The notes beneath the pieces are model-generated. The model ran no database searches and was not told the origin of the DNA. It saw nothing but the letters and a program-made list of their open reading frames with translations. 64,000 bases of DNA. Source: Massospora cicadina. Its lineage: Eukaryota; Entomophthoromycota; Entomophthoromycetes; Entomophthorales; Entomophthoraceae. The first letter of the stretch is position 1, and every line of letters begins with the position of its first letter. Location of the stretch: assembly GCA_022478985.1 (NCBI GenBank), contig JAKSZP010004177.1, positions 1 to 64,000 on the forward strand, written 5' to 3'. This document shows, piece by piece, positions 1 to 8,635 of this stretch. The translations under genes and the position numbers were made by a program.

Positions 1-175
1 TTGCACCAACACTTCGTCATTTCCCAATGCCTGGCTCCATATCAAATCATCCGGTTGGCAATGCCTTTGGCATTCTGGCTTGCTTATTGGGTGCTTACGC
101 ATCCTGACTGGCAGGCCAGTCTAAACTTCTTCTGCCATTTTCATGACATGCTATCCTGGTTCACCTCTTAATAAA
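1..175 (+). pseudogene. gag fragment of chromovirus G0
   Basis: A frame reading ...AMPLAFWLAYWVLTHPDW... matches two other places in the window (about 5,570-5,670 and 13,120-13,195), which read closely related versions (A-M-P-M-A-Y-W-A and T-H-P-D-W). Finding the same block three times, each time in the same gag position relative to other gypsy domains, supports a structural gag protein. No nucleic-acid-binding knuckle is visible here. The start lies outside the window and the frame breaks before the protease. Confidence 0.55.
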
Positions 176-359
176 TTATTATAAGCCCTGATTAAAGTAG
201 CTGGTTCCCAATCCCTTGCTTTTACCAACTTTACTCCTGAAAAGGTCCACAACCTTCTCTCTGATTTACTGGCCATCTCTTTAGTTTCAGCAGAAAATGA
301 AAGAATCTACCAATAAATAAAACTTTGCTTATTTCTTATTATCTATAAAGATTAATATC

Positions 360-620
360 AGGTCTCAACATTTCTCCTTTGAGGCTTTGGTGGATAATGG
401 AGCTTTGGCTATTTTTATGAGAGTTGAGTTAGCCCAACAATTGGAGATGGACCTGGATGTGGGTCCTTAGGTGATGTTTGCTTCATCAGCCTCCCAGACC
501 TTATATATAGTACATTGGCCAGCACCTTTATTGGTACATCAGTTTAGCTCTTGTGATTGGCTCTCACCAAAACCAAATTTGGTGTTTCCTGTAATCTTGG
601 GGGTCGGATGGTGGCGCCAA
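360..620 (+). pseudogene. retroviral-type aspartic protease relic (G0)
   Basis: A frame around 385-600 reads LVDNGALAIFMRVELAQQL, aligning with the D-[ST]-G-A active-site region of gypsy proteases followed by the usual helix; the catalytic triad is degraded (D-N-G-A). It lies between the gag fragment and RT, where protease is expected, and a TAG stop interrupts it. In the family this enzyme cuts the Gag-Pol polyprotein; this copy cannot be active. The call rests mainly on position and the short motif. Confidence 0.5.
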
Positions 621-894
621 AAAATGTTAGAATCCAACTAAAGCCAAATATGTTGTCATTTGGTAATAATTAACCAAAGAGAAATTCCCTTTTAGTTGAT
701 ACCCTTAATAAACTCAAGGTTGCAGCTCCATCACTTCCCTCGTTTCTCCTGTGGTCCTTTGTCCTATTTTCATGAAGAATTAACGCACTATTGAAGTATC
801 TTTGATTCTAAGAAGGCGGAACATATTTCCTCTCACACTAAATTCAACTTAGGATTCTGAACAATGGTACAGTTAGTGAATATCAACTGTCCCT

Positions 895-1590
895 TGTATC
901 CATACACAGAGGAGGAGGAGGTTGCACTTAGCACCTGGTTGGAAATATGCTAAAGAAAGGTTGGTTGTTTAAAGTGACATCACCAGTCGCGTCCTACATC
1001 ATTTTTGCTAAGAAGGCCGATGGTTCTCTCCATCCCTTTGTGGATTATGGAAACCTAAACAAAGTTACAGTACACGATCTCAACCCTTTGCCCCTAGTGA
1101 AAACTATCAGTCAAGCGATTGCTAAATCTCATGTGTTCTCCAAGCTGGATCTCATTAATGCCTTCAACTAAATTTGGGTGATGAAGGGTCAAGAATGGCT
1201 TACCACAAATTAAACAAGATGAGGTGACTTCAATTCTGTGTAATGCCCTTTGGGTTGAAGAATGCGCAGCCACATTCCAAAGAATGATTTATGGTGTGCT
1301 GGGAGACCTCTTATTCACTTACGCAGTCACAAATATTGGCGACAATTTGGTTCACTCCCCAACTCATTACCAGCCCACAAAAGACTTAGAAGAAATAGTG
1401 GCTACTTTGCATAAGGCGGGATTATTCGTTAAGCCTTCAAAATGCGAGTTTTTATAAGGATGAAGTTACCTTTCTCAGGAACTTTGTCCTCAAGGATGGT
1501 TGTGATTTCTCCTCAACAAGTTAGATGACATCCGCAAATGGCCAACTCCAACAACCCAGAAACAATTACAAAGTTTCTTGGGTACCATTA
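895..1590 (+). pseudogene. reverse transcriptase relic (G0)
   Basis: Bases 947-1171 read a typical gypsy RT N-terminal part: KKGWLF, SPVASYIIFAKKADGS, DYGNLNKVT, LPLV, SKLDLINAFN. The palm region continues at 1224-1457 in another frame. The YxDD box is replaced by N-I-G-D-N, so the first catalytic aspartate is lost, followed by the expected L-V-H-S and a late KPSKCEFL (consensus KCEF). Stops and frameshifts separate the blocks. The family enzyme copies element RNA into DNA in virus-like particles; this copy is dead. Confidence 0.85.
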
Positions 1591-1659
1591 TTTTCTTAAA
1601 AGAAAACTTTCCCTTCCCTTTCCCAGTTAGCTGCTCCGCTTCACACCCTCACGGCCAAA

Positions 1660-2140
1660 AATGTGCTTTTTTGTGGGACACCCAAGTGCCAGCAGGTGTT
1701 CAAGTCAATTAAAGAGGTGTTCTTATTTCCCCCATCCTAAACCATACAGACCCCTCCAAACCATATCTTGCCGCTTGTTATTCTTCAGCAGTAGCAGTTG
1801 GGGCAGTTCTGCTCCAGGAGCACGATGGCTTAGAACATCCAGTCACCTACTTTTCTCATAAACTTTCCTCTACTGAACGATCATGGGTCATCTATGATAA
1901 GGAGTTGGCAGCTCTAGAATGGGCGTTGACTCATTGGTGGTATTTGTTACAGGATGCCCAGCATGATTTAACTGTGCATATGGATCACCAATCTCTTTTG
2001 TATTTCTGTAAACCACAGAAATTGGCACATTGGCAAGCTCATACCTATCGGGATCTGTGCAGTTTCAATTTATATAAATTTGTGAAAGGTGCGCTAAATG
2101 TGAACCCCAATTTTCTTAGTCACAAACTGGCCCACTGTAC
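1660..2140 (+). pseudogene. RNase H and connection domain relic (G0)
   Basis: After an FLWDTQ-like block, a second frame reads ...AVGAVLLQEHDG, HPVTYFSHKLS, STERSWVIYDKELAALEWAL, HMDHQSLLYF and ends NVNPNFLSH. These are the standard gypsy RNase H blocks (S-R-x-L-x-x-x-E-x-x-Y-x-x-x-x-E-x-L-A and T-D-H-x-x-L). The C-terminal D-x-L-S of active enzymes reads N-F-L-S. In the family this domain removes RNA from RNA-DNA hybrids. The longest uninterrupted block is 1905-2249. Confidence 0.85.
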
Positions 2141-2389
2141 CTTGGACTCAGATGAAGTGGACCAAGTTACCATGATTCCCTCCACTCAAATCTTGTCTAT
2201 TGTTCACCCATGGTCTCTTCAGTTGACTTTGCCCTTTATGCTCCTCTGATTTCATGGGTTTTAGCAGCCCAAATGACCTGCCCCAAAGGAGTGGAGTCAT
2301 TTGATTAATTGTCCCTACAAACTCACAAACACTCTTAATTCTCCTTGGTGGAAGGTCTCATCTATTTTTTAACAGGTTTGGATTCCTCC

Positions 2390-3900
2390 TCTCTTCAGAG
2401 CCGAGGTATTTTGCACGCATTACGACCCTCCTATAAATGGCCATCCAGGCAATAAGAAATGTATTAATTTGATAAAGCAAACTTAAAAATTGGGCTGGTT
2501 TAACTAGGGAAGTTCTGGCCTGGATCGCCAATTGCATTACCTGCGCATTGGCAAAGTTGATTGTTCAGGTAAAAATGGCCTCCTAAATCCTTTACAACAG
2601 GCGGAGGGCTTATGGACGTTGGTGTCCGTGGTTTTTATTGTCAAACTTACCGGTTCTAATGGGTTTATGGCGGTGATGGGGGTGGTCAATCTTTTTTACA
2701 AAATTTCCCTATTTATTCCCTGTACTTTCATTATTATGTCAGAGGAAATTGTTCATCGCTTTGTGCGCCATGTGTTTTCAATGTTTGGTCCTCCACAGGA
2801 GATCATCAGTGACTATGGTTCACAGTTCACAGCACAATTTTGTAGTGAACTCATCCATTTTTAAATTTCACCCAGTCATTCCACAGCATATCATCCCATT
2901 CTGATGGACAAACTGAGAGAGTTAACCAAATCTTAGAACAGTACCTGCGTTGCTATGCTGCAGCTGCACAGGACACCGGGGCTAACGACCTTCCCCTCAC
3001 TCAATATGCCTACAACAAAGTGATTCATGCTTCTACGCGGTTTTCTACTTATGAAGCGACGTTAGGGTATAATCCCTCTGTTAATTCTCAGCGTCTGGGC
3101 TCGATTCTGCCAAGTTGGTTTTGCACAGGGTATTATCCAATGAGCAACCAAATCATATGATATGAGGATCGCCGACTTCTTATTAAAACTTGATATAGTT
3201 ATATGGAGCTATTGCCCCTTATTTTTAACTTTATTTAATATAAATCGTAGACTTCTTTGCGCTCCCTTTTCCCTCATAAAAAGACTACTCCCTTTAATCT
3301 TCTGCGAGACTCTTTATACCTTGGTTCCCCCAGCCAGATGCATCCTCAGCTTGATAATCTTCTATTATTCTTCCCTTTTCAAATTACTCTCGTTTGTATC
3401 AAATCTTGGCATAAGTCCTCTTGATTTGCCAAATGTCATAATTTTGGTTGATTATAACTCATGTATCCCTTTTTCATAAATCTTGAGACTCATCTCAATC
3501 CCCCTCTGATTCACCAATATGGGTAGCATATCATCCAGTCATATCAACATCCCAACACCATAATTTTTTGTTGGTCCCTGCCTGTCTCAAGGTCCCAACG
3601 GCCACAGATCATGCTGAGCTTATTTGGTCTACTCAGTCCTTAGTGTGGGAGCATCTCACTAAAGATATCAGTTATTACAAGCAGTTTATAGATTATAAAC
3701 ATCTTTCCTGCCATGGAATAGCGGTGGGTTCATACGTTATGCTTAATATGCGCCATTTGATTTCGCAGGTACTCTCCCAGTAGTTTAGAAGTAATCATTT
3801 GGGTCCCCACTTGGTGGAGGAAGACTGGGGCAGTGGTGCTTTCTGGTTAAAGCTGAAATCTCATTGGAAACAGTACCATGTCTTCCACATTTCTCAGTTG
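2390..3900 (+). pseudogene. integrase relic (G0), split by a solo LTR at 3079-3557
   Basis: The core shows FGPPQEIISDYGSQFTAQF (second catalytic Asp) and, after a frameshift, HSDGQTERVNQILEQYLR containing the third catalytic residue, then a target-like GYNPS at 3066-3078. The protein is broken there by the C-family solo LTR and resumes at 3568 with VPATDHAELIW and GSYVMLNMRHL, ending at about 3890 with YHVFHISQLSPFKG, the classic end of the gypsy integrase GPY/F region. Integrase inserts element DNA into chromosomes; this copy is dead. Confidence 0.85.
3079..3557 (-). repeat. Solo LTR of the element C family
   Basis: Read on the minus strand this 479-bp block matches the C LTRs at 53156-53634 and 60030-60503 along its length: it starts TGTTGGGATGTTGATATGACTGG-like, holds the polypurine-rich middle, and ends near the shared GTGCAAAACCAAC block. 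No internal C sequence adjoins it and it splits the G0 integrase, so it is a solo LTR left by LTR-LTR recombination after insertion. Candidate 5-bp flanks are CCCTC and CCATA, too diverged to call a clean TSD. Predicted minus-strand and plus-strand ORFs inside it are not genes. Confidence 0.85.
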
Positions 3901-3939
3901 TCCCCATTTAAAGGGTTGTTCCAGTGGACCCAGAGCCAA

Positions 3940-4215
3940 TTTTAATTGAGTATGCGGAAGAGGCTGAGGTGGAGAACATATTAGAGTCCTCAAATCTTGG
4001 TCAGTTCAGTATCTCGTCACCTGGAAGGGCTATCTGGCCTATGAGAACAGTTAGGTTAAGGGCCATGATTATGCTAACTGAATGAAACTGGTCAATGCGT
4101 TTCATGAGTCCCATCCCAACGCTCCTCATCCCCCCAAAAAAGTTATGACTGTAATGGCAATCAAGTTGCCCAAGGCTCACAAAAATGTTGCCTTCATGAA
4201 GTTTCACAGTGGTGG
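3940..4215 (+). pseudogene. chromodomain of G0
   Basis: At about 3969 one frame gives EVENILESS; the next frame gives QYLVTWKGYLAYENS, matching the chromodomain core (V-E-x-I-L ... Y-L-V-K-W-K-G-Y-x-x-x-E-N-S/T). A further block, AFHESHPNAPHPPKK, also appears after the second chromodomain at 5907-6067. Chromodomains on gypsy integrases are known to bind modified histone tails and direct insertion to heterochromatin. One frameshift splits the domain. Confidence 0.7.
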
Positions 4216-4234
4216 TGCACCTCCTTTGTAGAAA

Positions 4235-4470
4235 AAAGGTAAGGTAAGTCCAGGGGAACGTCCCCTGTGCGTGACTTGGGCAATTTTATCATTTCTGAAT
4301 GAGAAGGGTCTGAAGAGGGCAGCTATAACCCTTATCACCAGGGGGACCTTGCCCATGTGGTAGACAAGTGCTGGGTAACAGCACTCTCTTTAAAGATTTC
4401 TCCCCCAGTACGCATTCTCGCCTCTGCTGAAATTGTCTGCTGAACTGAGGAAATATGTGCCTAGATTACC
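4235..4470 (+). other. Junction between chromodomain of G0 and gag of G1; candidate short LTR
   Basis: This stretch lacks coding similarity. It begins after AAAAAAGGTAAGGTAA, a purine-rich tract of the kind that primes plus-strand synthesis, and shares the block CTGGGTAACAGCA and nearby CCCC-rich words with the junction at 6190-6370. Both junctions lie after a chromodomain and before gag, which is where one shared LTR of tandem copies would be. Similarity is patchy, so calling it an LTR is inference. Confidence 0.35.
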
Positions 4471-4473
4471 AAA

Positions 4474-5712
4474 GTGAAGATGAAAGGTCCAAAACTGATG
4501 GGTATAAAGCCTGACAATTGTAAAACTAATAGTCAAGATTGGACCAAAATCAAATTATTAGCTGGAATTGCCAACAGTTTTGACTCAGCTAGCAGTACAA
4601 TCGCCGATGCCAAATACCCCTCTAAATCATTAGGAATGATCCCTGATGAGCAGATGGTGACTTTGGAACCATCGCAGATAATTTAAAACCCCTATCTAAT
4701 GAATCAGAGTTGAGGTTAACATAACTAATTTGGCCAAACAACAGCCCAGTGACTGGGCATGGGCGGGTTAGGCATCCCAAACCTGTTTCCAACTAATTGA
4801 GACCATCCCTATGTGTGGTGGCCCTAGGGAATTCCTGTTGCTCATTGGGCAGATGCCATCATGCCAACTGATGAAAATGCAGTTAAGCCCTGGTCCAGGC
4901 ATTTGTGGCTGAACTGATAGCAACTCGGCCTGACACCAAATCTTTAGATGTCAGTTCTAGTTAAAATTATTTTCCTCCCTCCCCAAAAAATTTGCCAGTT
5001 TAGGTTAATTTGAGGGCCCCAATCCCTGCTTGGACCTAATACCAAATCAAAAACTATTTAAATTAGTTGCATCATACTGGGGTAAATTGTTGGTCAATTA
5101 TCTTTATTTTCTTTTGAAATAAATTCCCACTTGTACCCAATTTTCTATTTAACTTAGAATTCATCTTGCCGAAGTACCAATGGCTCTAAACTGGTGGTCT
5201 GTAAGTCCTTACAATGGATGGGCATTACCAGTATTGTCGATTACAATTACTCCCACCATAGTCAACTGGATCCAGCGCAAGAAACTTCTGGGAATTTAAT
5301 CCCATTATTGAGGCTATCCGCTATCAAGATATCAGAATTCTGTGGCCTTATATCACTCATTTTGAAACAAGGATCCTCCCCCTTGTTTCTACATTAGTGA
5401 TAAATCCTCCCTCCAGCAACCCCAAAATAGTAAACCCAGTAGTACAATTCCTGAAGCAAGACCCCAGTGTCTGGGGTTGTTTCTGTTTGGTTCATTATCA
5501 GGTTTCTTTCCACGCTTGTTTTACATCAATGAGTCATTGTTCCCAATTCACAGCTCCATACAACGTCATATAAGCGGCAATGCCACTGGCATTATGGCTT
5601 GCTTTTTTGTTGCTCACACATCCCAACTGGCAGGATGGTCTAAACCTCTTCTTCCGTTTTCATGACAGCTTGACACCGCCACTTGAAGATTAGAGTTCCC
5701 TTTGGGAAGTTG
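4474..5712 (+). pseudogene. gag relic of chromovirus G1
   Basis: An ATG at 4474 opens 70 codons (MKMKGPKLMGIK...) that include the word QDWTKIK; the copy at 6600-6720 has a similar AQDWISLGASI. The downstream part, 5477-5700, carries the third instance of the hydrophobic gag block found at 1-150 and 13,100-13,200 (here NATGIMACFFVAHTSQLAGW). Between them several frames are broken. Directly after it comes the end of an integrase, so protease to mid-integrase is missing from this copy. No other protein family is recognised. Confidence 0.5.
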
Positions 5713-5742
5713 GCTAGTAAGCTACTCTGGTCCATTTGAAGT

Positions 5743-5757
5743 AAAAAAAAAAAAAAA
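5743..5757 (+). repeat. A15 tract at the gag/integrase deletion junction of G1
   Basis: A run of 15 A separates G1 gag from the integrase C-terminus of G1. It may be a plain low-complexity tract, or the tail of a very short retroposon like the one at 13447-13492. I could not find a target-site duplication around it, so I make no mobile-element call. Confidence 0.5.
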
Positions 5758-6110
5758 GTGTTTGGTTAATGGCACATACCGCATCAAGCTTCCTGCTCAT
5801 TAGAAACAACATAATGTATTCACATCTCCCAATTATCCCCCTTTAAGGGAGAGCCTACTACTACCCCAGAGCCTATTATTGTGGGGGAGACTTAAGAGAC
5901 AGAAGTGGAGGCAATCTTGGTCTTAAGGAAATCCAGGAGGTCTGTTCAGTACCTGTTTGATTGGAAAGGCTACCCAGCCTATGAAAATAGTTTGGTAAGT
6001 GCAAGGGACTGTGAGAATTGTAAGGATTTAGTGGCTGAGTTTCATGAGTCACACCCTGAGGCCCACTATTAATCCAAGAAGATCACTGCCATTTTGGCCA
6101 TCAAACTCCT
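5758..6110 (+). pseudogene. integrase C-terminus and chromodomain of G1
   Basis: Bases 5770-5870 read YRIKLPAH then KQHNVF and SPNYPPL-like remnants, equivalent to the G0 sequence around 3850-3900. From 5907 one frame gives VEAILVLRKSRRSVQYLFDWKGYPAYENSLV in consecutive blocks, a well-preserved chromodomain (V-E-x-I-L, Y-L-x-x-W-K-G-Y-P, E-N-S). FHESHPEAH follows, as in G0. There is no RT or integrase core in front of it, so this copy is internally deleted. Confidence 0.75.
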
Positions 6111-6149
6111 TAACAGACAAAGAACTTGCTCTGGTTAATGTACCAGGAG

Positions 6150-6370
6150 GAGGGATGTTTCCAGTCAAAAAGGAGAGTATAATGTAAGTCTTGAGACTCA
6201 ACCTCTTGGGTTGGACTGGTAGAAGTTTCCTTATAGGAAGAAAAAGGGATTAAATGCCCCTGTGGAGCCCTTGGCCCAACTAGGGGACTTGGTCCAAGTT
6301 GTTGTGAACGTTGGGTAACAGCATTGGCCCCAAAGAACCCCTAGACAGCTTCCCCCTTGACTGCTTCATC
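6150..6370 (+). other. Second junction, between G1 chromodomain and G2 gag; candidate short LTR
   Basis: A purine-rich tract (AAAAAGGAGAGTATAA at about 6158-6191) is followed by TGTAAGTC and then sequence sharing GTTGGGTAACAGCA with 4370-4382. It takes the same place as the 4235-4470 junction. I see no gene in it. An LTR shared by tandem copies is possible but unproven. Confidence 0.35.
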
Positions 6371-7079
6371 CCTTTTTGACAAGATAAAGGAGGTTTTCAG
6401 GGGGTAATCCAGGCCAGAGGCCACCAGCAGCACCTCCACCCTCCCTTGTCCTCCACCCCGCCATCCCTCACTTCCTTGAACATTGAGTAAATCACCCTTG
6501 AAACTCAGGAAATGATTTCTGAATCAGGTAAATTGGTACTGAACACGGAACCTGAAATTTTGGGTTTGGGAATGCTGGTCCAAGTAAAGAAGATGGTCTC
6601 AAAATTTTTTTAATAAATTTGTCAAAATTGGCTCCAAGGGAATCCAATTCTGCCACTCTGATATGAACGAATCTGCTCAAGATTGGATCAGTTTGGGTGC
6701 CTCCATTGTAGATCCCCAAATTATGTTGCCAGAGCTTCTAAGACTTAGCGCATAAGCTAGCTGGCAACTCCACAAGCCCAGGCTGTTTACCTGTGACCAC
6801 TCTAGCCTCTCCTGCCTAGGATAACCCTTGACCCCCTTTCCTTACTACACCTTTTCAAAACAACTTCCCCTTAAAGGTGCAGTTTTAGGTTCAAAATTAC
6901 CTTTTTTCCTAATAAATTTTATCATCTTCCACAAGAATCTATTCTGCAGAATCCACCTGTTTCCAAAATAGCATTAAATATAACAAAGTATGCAGCACTT
7001 TGAAATTTAGGTCCAATGGTCCATTAATTGGGGCCTCCAATCCCTTGATCCAGCAGTCCACCAAACGGTAATTGTGATG
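6371..7079 (+). pseudogene. gag relic of chromovirus G2, first part
   Basis: The + strand frame around 6600-6780 reads FLNKFVKIGS, ESAQDWISLGASI and IMLPELLRLS, resembling G1 gag around 4540-4680 (SQDWTKI, STIADAKYP). Minus-strand ORFs here look like chance open frames. The gag is cut at 7080 by LINE-1, which duplicated 17 bp, and resumes at 12391. Confidence 0.45.
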
Positions 7080-7096
7080 ATCAAAGGATTTGCCAT
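7080..7096 (+). repeat. Target-site duplication, left, of LINE-1
   Basis: ATCAAAGGATTTGCCAT occurs here and exactly again at 12374-12390, immediately flanking the LINE. A perfect 17-bp duplication fits target-primed reverse transcription and fixes both ends of the element. Confidence 0.95.
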
Positions 7097-7190
7097 AACT
7101 TTTCTTTCTTGTTGCAAACACTTTTGCAACCCATTCAATTCAAGACTAAATCTAGTTTGATAATCTCATAGAGGGGATTAGTCTGCGCCC

Positions 7191-8605
7191 ATGTCTGGGA
7201 GCAGTTGGGCAAGCAAGGCAAGAGGAGCAGGTGGAAGGCCCGCGGCCTCTAACATTCAAAAACGCCCCGGAGAATCTGGCGGAATAGAAAAAAATCTAAA
7301 AAAACCGGCGGTCACAATTTCCCTGGAGATACTCGCGTGGCAAGCACTATGCAACCAGTACATCAACACGCCACATTCCCAGCTACTTTCATCGGTGGAA
7401 TTTGGAGTCCGTGTGTATCTGGACATCCAAAAAATGGCCCTATGGGAAAAATTTTGTGAAGATATACACAAAATTTTCCCGACCGCGGTGTACGTTGCAC
7501 CTCACTCCATGTCACGTAGTTGGCTGGACCTAGGTTTCAAAAGCAACTTAGCAGCAGATGAGGCTGCAGTGGTGCTCATAGTGGTCGACCTCACCAAAAG
7601 CAACAGGTCATCGAAACCAAATGCACCAGATGGACAAAATCAAACCAAATTTTCCTCACGTTTGACTTTTTGCCTACTACAGTAAAACGTGACATTTTGG
7701 AGCAACACCTGAAAGATGGTCTCGCCATATATGAAGAAATACAATCTTTTGAATTGCAACGTTTCAAGCTGATGCCACACCTGTGCACCGGCAAAGCCAT
7801 CACAATTCTGACCCCAACTGAGGAGATCGTGAAGGACCTAACCCAGATCCCACACTCCACCTTTATTGACATCGCAGGGCACACCACCCACCCATTCCAG
7901 GTAACCGTGGACAGCGCGCGCCCCATTTGCACCCGATGTGATGCGTTTGGCCATAAGGCGCACGCATGCCCCATCAAAGAGGGCATCACATTCCAAGAGC
8001 ACCCCTTGGCAGCCATGGCCAGCGGAGAGGCGCACTACGAACCAACCACAAGCACCAAGGAGGCTTTCCCATGGGGAGCACAAGGCTGTAACCTATTGGT
8101 AAAGCCCATCTCCCCACTGGAGTGGAGAAGGCCTAGCAGGCCCATAGGGCCGCAGCCAAGGAAGTGGCCAAGGCCACCACCACCATCCCACACTCACAAC
8201 GCCAGGAGGAAATGGAGACCTTCGCGGTGGAAGCAACTCGGGAATCCATCACCCAATCAGATTGGGAGGCCCAAGCTGAACGGGCCACTTAATCCAAGGA
8301 TCCAATGGGAGATTTGATCTCACCCAATCACTTCACCCAAGCCCCAGTCAAAACCAATTTTGGGACCTATCCCAACCAAAAAAATTTTTTTTGCCCCACT
8401 TGATGGTGCACCAAACTTATCCACACCACAAAAAATTCGTCCAACGTCGGGAAAACAAAAAGTGAAGGCCAAAGCCAATGCGACTCTTTCCGCAAAAATT
8501 AACAAAAACCCTGATAGCATTGCTGCTAATACCCGCGCTGCTGTGAAAGCCCATGGGGACCTGGAAGAGGCTGGTAGGCCCAGGGGCCCACCCCCTCGCA
8601 CCTAA
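7191..8605 (+). pseudogene. LINE-1 ORF1: RNA-binding protein with CCHC knuckle
   Basis: The ATG at 7191 (MSGSSWASKARGAGGRPAAS) is preserved in the two minus-strand copies, which supports it as the start. The N-terminus is basic. A middle domain contains WLDLGFKSN and DILEQHLKDGLAIYEE, also seen in the E-family protein. The knuckle PICTRCDAFGHKAHACP (C-x2-C-x4-H-x4-C) lies at about 7920-7970. The C-terminus is rich in Lys and Ala and ends GPPPRT at 8605, 30 bp before ORF2. Frame changes occur near 7680 and 8320. In LINEs ORF1 coats element RNA in cis. The domain N-terminal to the knuckle is not one I can name. Confidence 0.85.
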
Positions 8606-8635
8606 GGTGCGAAGGGGGAAACCTTCACTCTAGGG

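Larger units (their letters stand above)
1..4230 (+). mobile_element. Decayed Ty3/gypsy chromovirus G0, left end outside window
   Basis: The order gag end, protease, reverse transcriptase, RNase H, integrase, chromodomain can be followed on the + strand in changing frames with many stops. Protease before RT before integrase is the Ty3/gypsy order. The chromodomain at the integrase C-terminus places it among chromoviruses, known in fungi, plants and vertebrates. No 5' LTR is visible because the element starts before base 1. An antisense solo LTR of another family interrupts the integrase. Two more partial copies of the same family (G1, G2) follow head to tail. The element cannot encode working enzymes. 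The family call is firm; the exact 3' end is not. Confidence 0.85.

Noticed and set aside
4001..4207. Minus-strand ORF of 68 codons
   Set aside because: It lies antisense to the G0 chromodomain region and shows nothing recognisable.
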